In this document: positions 1 through 4,639 of the stretch, in pieces
Layout: each line of letters starts with the position of its first letter
How positions within the stretch are numbered: the first letter of the stretch is position 1
NCBI GenBank assembly: GCA_937895315.1
Contig: CALAWM010000076.1
Location: 1 to 7,499 of the forward strand
DNA from: an uncultured Caryophanales bacterium
GTDB taxonomy: Bacteria > Bacillota_I > Bacilli_A > RFN20 > CAG-826
DNA length: 7,499 nt
Reading direction: 5' to 3'
Translations under genes and position numbers: made by a program
Notes under the pieces: model-generated
What the model was told of the DNA's origin: nothing
Seen by the model: only the letters and a program-made list of their open reading frames with translations
The model's database searches: none

Positions 1-1328
1 TAAACGATAGCACAGTTGGTTTCGGCATTTAGACCTTCACCAGTCATAATATCGTTTGCGACCACTAAGGCTTGATCAGTAGTACTAACAAAACCGGTAA
101 TAACTATATTAATTTGTTTTGTTGTATTGTAGTCTTTACGAATTCCATAAAAGTTAACTTTGTAGCCAAGACCAAGTTGTTCTGTGGTTGCATTTGTTAA
201 GAAGTCTCTGGCGTTAGTATAAGTGTACGTTCCTGTGACTTTGTCAAATGTAAACACGGATGTAGTTGCTGAAGATCCATAAACTGCAATTTCTGATAAG
301 CCATCTTCAGATATTAATACCATGTTCCCATATTGTGCTGGCGCAGCAGCAGTTCCAGTTGTATCCCAGCCTTTAATGTAGGCAGAGCTAGAATAGATAA
401 CATTTTGCTCATTTGCCGCAGCAATAATTTCTGCTAAAGTGGCAGGAACTTGTGCTGGTTCAGAAAACAACACTTTAACTGTTCCTGTTCCAGTATAGTC
501 AATACCACTAACTGTGATGGTCGCAGTAATCGTTGCTTCTCCAGGTGCAACAGCAGTTACCAATCCTGAAACTGCATTGATTGTCGCGATATCAGTGTTG
601 TTAATTGTCCAAGTTACTACAGCATCTGGAGCATTAACAACAGATGCTTCATAAGTATAAGTTTCACCAACTTCAAGTGCTTGTTCAGCAGTTGTAATTG
701 TTACATTTGGGGTAGTTGTTGTTACCATACCAAATACTTTCACATCGTCAATATATAAGCGTGATGTTGAGCTTGGAGCAGCTGAAAAAGTTATCATAAA
801 ACGTATACGAACATTTGCAAAAGCTCCTGTAGCGCTAATGTTATAAGTGTAGCCATCAGCTGCAGTGCCAAGAGAGAAGGTTTCATCTCCTAGCCATGTT
901 AATCCGCTGTCAGTCGAATAAGAAACAAGAGCATTTATTCCAGTAGTATTTTTGGCATTAAATGTAACCTTAGTGGCTCTTTGTAAATCAAAATCGGTAA
1001 ATGTATAGCCTAGATTGGATGTTGCAGTTGTATACCATCGCATTTGCATGGATTGACCACCACTTAAAGGCGATGTAGTTGATGGGGTGCCATAGTAAGT
1101 TCCCCATTCTTTACCGGAAGGACCGCTATATGCAACAGTTGAATTATTATAAACATTTGTGGCAGTAAATCCATCTGATGATTCAAATCCTGTTGAATAT
1201 ATTTCTTGTTCAACGTCGGCAGCCTTAACTCCCACTTCGGCTTTTTGTTGGGATAAAGAAATCCCGACACCAAAGGCTAAAGCAATGGTAACCAATGGTG
1301 TAAATAATTTTCTTACAAGTTTTTTCAT
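1..1328 (-). CDS. Secreted multidomain surface protein with BIG2 Ig-like domain (3' end missing)
   Basis: The frame is open for 442 codons from an ATG at 1328 and runs off the left edge, so the C-terminus is missing. Shine-Dalgarno AGGAGA (1334-1339) lies 5 nt before the ATG, and a strong promoter lies further upstream. Residues 1-36 form a signal peptide (MKKLVRK start, hydrophobic stretch 11-26, possible cleavage after VKA near 36). Residues 43-200 are beta-rich and end in RLYIDDVKVFG, as in jelly-roll or carbohydrate-binding-like modules. Residues 205-288 are a bacterial Ig-like group 2 domain (W-T-I-N, then SGLVTAVAPGEATITA). Residues 292-412 resemble the OB-fold-like domains found beside extracellular nucleases (GNMVLIS, IAVYG, LGLGYKVNFYG). 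From 417 a module begins with G-x-G-x-x-A-x-x-N-C-A, also present near the C-terminus of the endonuclease at 4640-6826. No catalytic domain is visible, so the function is unknown. Extracellular location is well supported; a role with nucleic acids is inference. Confidence 0.85.
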   Translation of the reverse strand, partial: MKKLVRKLFTPLVTIALAFGVGISLSQQKAEVGVKAADVEQEIYSTGFESSDGFTATNVYNNSTVAYSGPSGKEWGTYYGTPSTTSPLSGGQSMQMRWYTTATSNLGYTFTDFDLQRATKVTFNAKNTTGINALVSYSTDSGLTWLGDETFSLGTAADGYTYNISATGAFANVRIRFMITFSAAPSSTSRLYIDDVKVFGMVTTTTPNVTITTAEQALEVGETYTYEASVVNAPDAVVTWTINNTDIATINAVSGLVTAVAPGEATITATITVSGIDYTGTGTVKVLFSEPAQVPATLAEIIAAANEQNVIYSSSAYIKGWDTTGTAAAPAQYGNMVLISEDGLSEIAVYGSSATTSVFTFDKVTGTYTYTNARDFLTNATTEQLGLGYKVNFYGIRKDYNTTKQINIVITGFVSTTDQALVVANDIMTGEGLNAETNCAIV

Positions 1329-1377
1329 AATGTTCTCCTATAAATTATAAAAGTAGAGTATTTTTCGCTCTAGGTCT

Positions 1378-1406
1378 ATCTTAAAGATAAAAGATATAAT
1401 TGTCAA
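1378..1406 (-). promoter_or_regulatory. Sigma-A-type promoter for the secreted protein gene at 1-1328
   Basis: On the minus strand a perfect -35 TTGACA (1401-1406) is separated by exactly 17 nt from a -10 TAAGAT (1378-1383). Transcription would start near 1371 and give a leader of about 43 nt ending in the AGGAGA ribosome site. The start of that leader can form a small hairpin (TAGAG 1368-1372 with CTCTA 1354-1358, 9-nt loop), which might protect the 5' end. This is the only promoter in the window with a consensus -35. Confidence 0.75.
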
Positions 1407-1624
1407 ACAATAACTATATATGTATATACAAGAAATATAAGGTTATTATTCTTATTCGGGTATCAAATTACCGATATATATGATTATATGATATAAAGTA
1501 ATTAATATATGAATGTTTTACAAAATTCAAATGATTTTCAAAATTGATATTTTTAATGTGTTTTTTATATTGACAAAAAGTGTCAACTTTATGTTTTACA
1601 GTCCTTTAGAGAACGTTTGGATGA
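1407..1624. other. AT-rich intergenic region without recognisable gene
   Basis: This stretch lies between the stop of the YhhN-family gene and the promoter of the secreted protein gene. It is very AT-rich, with runs of alternating TA around 1415-1430 and 1473-1510. No open frame with a ribosome site and no structured RNA was recognised. The only clear structure is the palindrome at 1570-1586. No canonical terminator with a U-tract follows the upstream gene on the minus strand. Confidence 0.6.
1570..1586. repeat. Palindrome TTGACA-N5-TGTCAA
   Basis: A perfect 6-bp inverted repeat with a 5-nt spacer lies about 40 nt downstream of the YhhN-family stop codon. On the minus strand it is followed by ATAAAAAA rather than a T-run, so it is a poor intrinsic terminator for that gene. 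On the plus strand it is followed by a weakly T-rich stretch. Each arm equals a consensus -35 hexamer, but no good -10 sits 16-18 nt away in either direction. It may be an operator or a weak transcript-end hairpin. Confidence 0.4.
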
Positions 1625-2299
1625 TTAGAAAATATAGGTAAATGTTAAGCCAATTACAATCAGAGCTTGTCCTAAAAGATAGAAAAGCATAATGTAATAA
1701 TCACGTCTTTTAAAGTCTTTGATAAAGGTTGCTTTGATTAATATTAAGTCACTAACAAGGAAGCTTATGCCTCCGATTATGCCTAGAATCATGAAGTCTG
1801 TAAAACCTTTGGCGCTAGCAATAATACTGACTAATGTTACTAATACGAGGACACTTAAATATAGGTTACCAAGTAAGGATAAATAACGGTCATTAGTAAT
1901 CTTCTTGCTAAAAGGATAAAAGGCTAGGGTTAAAGATAACATTAAGAATAAAGCAATAACGTAAAACCACCACGGGACCGGGTTATCTTTAAGCATAATG
2001 AAAAGTACTTCACTAATATAGCAAAAGTGCCCTAGTAAGAAAGACACTGTTCCTAAAATAAATAACTTCCTCTTTTTGACAAAGATTAAGAAGATATCAC
2101 CAATCATTCCTAAGGTTGCCCCAATATATATTAAAGGGTGATCTGGTAACGCAAATAAAGCACTTAAAGCCAGAAAGAATAAAGAGAATGGTTTTAAGAT
2201 CATTCTTCCTTTTTCAAGTTCATTAAAGGCAAGAATTAATTCCGCGAAAGAAATTAGGACAAATAGACAAAAAAAGATGTAAGCAAAGGTATTTATCAT
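1625..2299 (-). CDS. YhhN/TMEM86 family membrane protein (putative lysoplasmalogenase)
   Basis: The 224-residue protein is almost entirely hydrophobic, with about eight predicted membrane segments, and its length matches the YhhN family. Conserved family features are visible in order: K36-P37 at the start of the second helix, G67-D68, G83 to F87 followed by G90-H91 and Y94, G176-G177 and S183-D184, and Y207 with G210-Q211 and G217 in the last helix. The characterised animal member TMEM86B hydrolyses the vinyl-ether bond of lysoplasmalogen to a fatty aldehyde and glycerophospho-ethanolamine or -choline. Bacterial members are mostly assigned by homology, so the substrate here is inferred. The ATG is supported by GGAGAG (2308-2313), 8 nt upstream. 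The gene follows tdk on the same strand, but a terminator lies between them, so it is probably transcribed largely on its own. Confidence 0.85.
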   Translation of the reverse strand: MINTFAYIFFCLFVLISFAELILAFNELEKGRMILKPFSLFFLALSALFALPDHPLIYIGATLGMIGDIFLIFVKKRKLFILGTVSFLLGHFCYISEVLFIMLKDNPVPWWFYVIALFLMLSLTLAFYPFSKKITNDRYLSLLGNLYLSVLVLVTLVSIIASAKGFTDFMILGIIGGISFLVSDLILIKATFIKDFKRRDYYIMLFYLLGQALIVIGLTFTYIF

Positions 2300-2332
2300 A
2301 TATTTATCTCTCCGTCATTATTTTAACACAAG

Positions 2333-2377
2333 ATTATATAAAGAAAAAGGAACCAAATAATGATTCCTTTATATAAT
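2333..2377 (-). terminator. Intrinsic terminator of tdk with a second overlapping stem
   Basis: Read on the minus strand after the tdk stop, AAAGGAA (2364-2370) pairs with TTCCTTT (2346-2352) around an 11-nt loop and is followed by a T-rich run (TTCTTT). The flanking sequences extend it: AUUAUAU (2371-2377) can pair with AUAUAAU (2333-2339), leaving a 6-nt bulge. Alternatively, an 11-bp perfect stem forms between 2367-2377 and 2333-2343 and competes with the inner stem. A TATAAT that could serve as -10 for the downstream YhhN-family gene lies in the distal arm (2333-2338), without a good -35. Confidence 0.65.
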
Positions 2378-2389
2378 TAATAGGTTTAT

Positions 2390-2977
2390 TTACTTCTTTT
2401 TTCCCGGGACATCGTGTTTATTACGACTCCGTGGTTCATAACTTTCTTCAGCGTCAATTAAGACAATCGGATCATCATAACTTGCCGGTTTCCCGTTTAT
2501 TATCCGTTGGGTTCTCGTCGCCGGTTTCCCACTTATCGGGCAGATGGCGGTTAGTTTGGTGACTACTTCGGCCCGGGCAAGGATACTAGGCATTGGACCA
2601 AAGGGTTCACCGCGAAAGTCCCGGTCAAGCCCTCCAACTATCACCCGGTAACCAAGGTCAGCAAGATGATCGACTACTTCGGGGAGTTCTTCATCAAAGA
2701 ATAGCGCTTCATCAACGATAATAACTTCGACTTTATGGTCTTTTAAGTAAGGAAGGATTTCTCTAGCTTTTTCAATATTAAAGGCATCTTTTTGATTTTT
2801 ATTATGGCTTTTGATGACATTATCGCCATAGCGATCATCAATTTTTGGTTTAAAGACAATATAAGGGATATGGGCGTATTCAAGACGCTTAATCCTTCTA
2901 ATTAGTTCTTCGGTTTTTCCGGCAAACATCGGGCCACAGACGACCTCAATATAGCCGCCATCAAAGTTATGATACAT
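2390..2977 (-). CDS. tdk: Thymidine kinase, type II, lacking the zinc-binding cysteines
   Basis: Cytoplasmic salvage enzyme that phosphorylates thymidine (and deoxyuridine) to the monophosphate with ATP. The 195-residue length fits the TK1-like family. Visible features are the P-loop GPMFAGKT (15-22), Walker B D89-E90-A91 with E90 as the expected catalytic base, the substrate-loop region GLDRDFRGEPFG (116-127), and P152-A153-T154-R155-T156-Q157-R158 followed by NGKPA-YDDP and ESYEPR, all family signatures. The structural zinc site is normally two CxxC-type pairs. Here they read C146-P-I-S149 and S184-R-N-K187, so three of the four ligands are gone. The usual glutamine after DEA/DEV is leucine (DEALFF). 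The start has AAGGAAG (2986-2992) 8 nt upstream. A terminator follows at 2333-2377. The flanking motifs are intact and there is no frameshift, so it is probably functional. Confidence 0.96.
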   Translation of the reverse strand: MYHNFDGGYIEVVCGPMFAGKTEELIRRIKRLEYAHIPYIVFKPKIDDRYGDNVIKSHNKNQKDAFNIEKAREILPYLKDHKVEVIIVDEALFFDEELPEVVDHLADLGYRVIVGGLDRDFRGEPFGPMPSILARAEVVTKLTAICPISGKPATRTQRIINGKPASYDDPIVLIDAEESYEPRSRNKHDVPGKKK

Positions 2978-3014
2978 AGTGCTTACTTCCTTTTCTTAAA
3001 TTATTTCAATTACT

Positions 3015-3023
3015 ATCATAACA
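3015..3023 (-). promoter_or_regulatory. Extended -10 promoter of tdk
   Basis: On the minus strand the sequence TGTTATGAT is a TGn-extended -10 element (TATGAT at 3015-3020). No good -35 is seen 16-18 nt upstream, as is common for extended -10 promoters. Transcription would begin near 3008, giving a leader of about 30 nt that includes the tdk ribosome site. Confidence 0.45.
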
Positions 3024-3125
3024 AATAAAAAAAGGAGAAACATCTTTATGTATGAAATATTTTATTTTCAAATAAGCAAAGCGTTTTTGATAAGTAAAGG
3101 TTATTAAGGAAATAAATATCGAATA

Positions 3126-3134
3126 TGGTAAAAT
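3126..3134 (+). promoter_or_regulatory. Extended -10 promoter of the small membrane protein gene
   Basis: TGGTAAAAT gives a TGn-extended -10 (TAAAAT, 3129-3134) with no convincing -35. The expected start near 3141 leaves a leader of about 17 nt containing AAAGGAA. It is divergent from the tdk promoter, about 100 bp away. Confidence 0.45.
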
Positions 3135-3143
3135 AATTGTATG

Positions 3144-3150
3144 AAAGGAA
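3144..3150 (+). promoter_or_regulatory. Ribosome binding site AAAGGAA that fixes the start at 3158
   Basis: The site lies 7 nt before the ATG at 3158. An in-frame TTG at 3137 would add seven residues, but it lies upstream of this site and overlaps the likely transcription start, so the ATG is preferred. Confidence 0.65.
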
Positions 3151-3157
3151 TATAAAA

Positions 3158-3394
3158 ATGCAAAATAACGACAATTTGACACGCTTTCTCCTCACCTTCT
3201 TCTTAGGTTGGATTGGTAGTCTAATCATTAACCATTCCTCACTTCGGCCGGAAGGTTGGAAAAGTCGCACCTTAGCCTATATCTTCTTAACGATGATTAC
3301 CTTTGGTATTTATGGGTTCGTCGCGGCAATTATGAATCTCACCTTTGATCCCAATAAACCATCAAACATTGGCTACTTCCGCGTTAATAACTAA
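3158..3394 (+). CDS. Small two-helix membrane protein, TM2-like, function unknown
   Basis: The protein has 78 residues. A short polar N-terminus is followed by a membrane segment at about 8-24 (FLLTFFLGWIGSLIIN), a polar loop with R30-P31-E32-G33-W34-K35-S36-R37, a second segment at about 39-59 with G50-I-Y-G53, and a polar tail with DPNKPSNIGYF. The paired helices with a G-W-x-G turn recall TM2-domain proteins and small conserved hypothetical proteins of low-GC Gram-positives. The match is from memory of the pattern and is not a firm family assignment. It has its own extended -10 promoter and a strong terminator, so it looks like a single-gene unit. The charged loop and DPN motif look conserved rather than random, and codon use is normal. 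No enzymatic motif is present and no function is proposed. Confidence 0.85.
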   Translation: MQNNDNLTRFLLTFFLGWIGSLIINHSSLRPEGWKSRTLAYIFLTMITFGIYGFVAAIMNLTFDPNKPSNIGYFRVNN

Positions 3395-3414
3395 AGTAAC
3401 GACTTAAAACGAAG

Positions 3415-3447
3415 AATGACACGAAACCAACCGTGTCATTTTTTTAT
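3415..3447 (+). terminator. Strong intrinsic terminator of the small membrane protein gene
   Basis: A perfect 9-bp stem, AATGACACG (3415-3423) with CGTGTCATT (3432-3440), encloses an 8-nt loop and is followed by a T-run from 3439. It begins 20 nt after the stop codon. It should also limit read-through into the cyclotransferase-like gene downstream. Confidence 0.9.
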
Positions 3448-3502
3448 TTCTCCTTTGCTTTTTATCATCTTTCAGGCAAGATAATAAGTAGGGAGTAATA
3501 AG

Positions 3503-3967
3503 ATGCTTTATTTAGCCTATGGTTCAAATATAAATAAAGAGCAAATGAAAGAACGTTGTAAAGACGCGCTTTTTGTTACTTCGGGTTTACTTGAGGACTA
3601 CACTTTAGTGTTTGATGGTTATTCAAATTCACGGGGCGGATTAGTCGCCGATATCCGGAAAGAATTAGGGAAGAAAGTCCCTTATGTTTTATGGCGAATA
3701 AGTGACCTAGACTTACGAATGCTTGACTGCGCGGAAGGCTATAAAAAAGATCGACCAAATACCCAAAACTCTTATTACCGGACAACTATAAATATTCCTG
3801 AATTTGGTAATGTATATGTATATTTAATGACGCCTACTTTTATTAGTAAAAGACAAGAGAATCATATTATTCCTTCAGAATATATAAGTATTATTAAAGA
3901 TGGTTATCGTTATTTTCGTCTTGATATTAGTTATCTTGAAAAAGCAATTAATAACGTGAAAAGTTAA
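3503..3967 (+). CDS. Gamma-glutamylcyclotransferase-like (AIG2/GGCT fold) protein
   Basis: The 154-residue protein opens with the family signature Y6-G7-S8-N9, which binds the gamma-glutamyl part of the substrate. The expected catalytic acid is E78 in L-D-C-A-E-G-Y. Other family features are R18-C19, Y33, S41 with G45-G46-L-V-A-D, V62-L63-W64, Y91-Y92-R93, and a C-terminal P-S-E-Y-x-S-I-I-K-D-G-Y. Family members release 5-oxoproline from gamma-glutamyl amino acids or gamma-glutamylamines. The precise substrate of this bacterial protein cannot be read from the sequence. It is expected in the cytoplasm, as there is no signal peptide. The ATG is supported by AGGGAG (3490-3495), 7 nt upstream. 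The gene sits behind a strong terminator and so probably has its own promoter, but only a weak candidate is visible (TTGCTT 3455-3460, GATAAT 3480-3485, 19-nt spacer). Confidence 0.88.
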   Translation: MLYLAYGSNINKEQMKERCKDALFVTSGLLEDYTLVFDGYSNSRGGLVADIRKELGKKVPYVLWRISDLDLRMLDCAEGYKKDRPNTQNSYYRTTINIPEFGNVYVYLMTPTFISKRQENHIIPSEYISIIKDGYRYFRLDISYLEKAINNVKS

Positions 3968-4022
3968 ACGGGCAAGAAACTATAAAGGGCGCTTATAATC
4001 GGCTTTATTGTTAAAGTATTAG

Positions 4023-4062
4023 AATAGGTGGCATGCACCTTTTTTTCATAATTTTACCTATT
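4023..4062 (+). terminator. Short hairpin with T-run, plus an alternative stem
   Basis: AGGTG (4026-4030) pairs with CACCT (4036-4040) around GCATG and is followed by seven T (4040-4046), a short intrinsic terminator about 60 nt after the cyclotransferase-like stop. The same 5' arm can pair further away: AATAGGT (4023-4029) is perfectly complementary to ACCTATT (4056-4062). The two pairings exclude each other. That could be an attenuator for the acetyltransferase gene or simple coincidence in a terminator region. Confidence 0.5.
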
Positions 4063-4124
4063 TCCTTCATAACATAGAGTAATTTCTTATGAAATTAGTG
4101 ACAAAAGTAGGATACTATATTATT

Positions 4125-4637
4125 ATGGAAAACTATGAATTACGACTTGCTTTTCTTAATGACTTACCCGCAATTATGGCGATTATTGATGATGCCCGAA
4201 AAAGAATGAAAAGTCATGAGTCCGGACAATGGCAAGACGGGACGCCACGCCAAAAAACTTTCATTAATGATATTGAAAATAATTACCTTTACGTGGCAAC
4301 CTCAAATAATGAAATAATCGGCGTAATGGCCGTTTTAGATTATGAAAAAGGGTATGAAAAACTATTGACCGGAATGTGGTCGAATAATGATCCTTATCTT
4401 GTCCTTCATCGCTTCGCCGTGAAAGATGATTACTTACGAAAAGGGGTCGCTTCTTTTATGTTAAATGCCGCCGAAAACATTGCAAAAACGCGTCATATTA
4501 GGCAAATTAGAATTGATACCCATGAAAAGAATCTAGAAATGATTAGTTTATTAGTAAAGAATCAATACATCAAAAAAGGATCAACATTAATTGAAGACAC
4601 TAAATTAAGAGTCGTATTTGAAAAGATAATTAATTAA
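4125..4637 (+). CDS. GNAT-family N-acetyltransferase
   Basis: Cytoplasmic enzyme expected to transfer an acetyl group from acetyl-CoA to an unidentified amine. From the ATG at 4125 it has 170 residues. Visible features are the N-terminal strand Y-E-L-R-L-A with D13-L14, Q35-W36-Q37-D38-G39 (frequent in one subgroup of Gram-positive GNAT proteins), a core strand with I64-I-G-V-M-A, H95-R96-F97-A98-V99 leading into the acetyl-CoA loop R105-K106-G107-V108-A109, then I-R-I-D131-T-H133-E-K-N136 with M139. An in-frame ATG at 4089 would add 12 residues (MKLVTKVGYYII) that the family normally lacks. Neither start has a good ribosome site: AGGA (4109-4112) is 12 nt before 4125. I prefer 4125. The stop lies 2 nt from the end of the convergent endonuclease gene. 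Confidence 0.9.
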   Translation: MENYELRLAFLNDLPAIMAIIDDARKRMKSHESGQWQDGTPRQKTFINDIENNYLYVATSNNEIIGVMAVLDYEKGYEKLLTGMWSNNDPYLVLHRFAVKDDYLRKGVASFMLNAAENIAKTRHIRQIRIDTHEKNLEMISLLVKNQYIKKGSTLIEDTKLRVVFEKIIN

Positions 4638-4639
4638 AA

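Noticed and set aside
1064..1350. Open frames on both strands within the N-terminal part of the left secreted protein
   Set aside because: They overlap the 442-codon frame that has a signal peptide, recognisable domains, ribosome site and promoter; the alternative products show no motif.
3046..3270. 74-codon minus-strand frame
   Set aside because: It is antisense to the start of the small membrane protein and to the divergent promoter region, and has no ribosome site or family resemblance.
3576..3785. 69-codon minus-strand frame
   Set aside because: It lies wholly antisense to the cyclotransferase-like gene, whose motifs are clear.
4098..4126. GTGACA-17 nt-TATTAT as a promoter for the acetyltransferase
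   Set aside because: The -10 overlaps the ATG at 4125, so the transcript would start inside the coding region.
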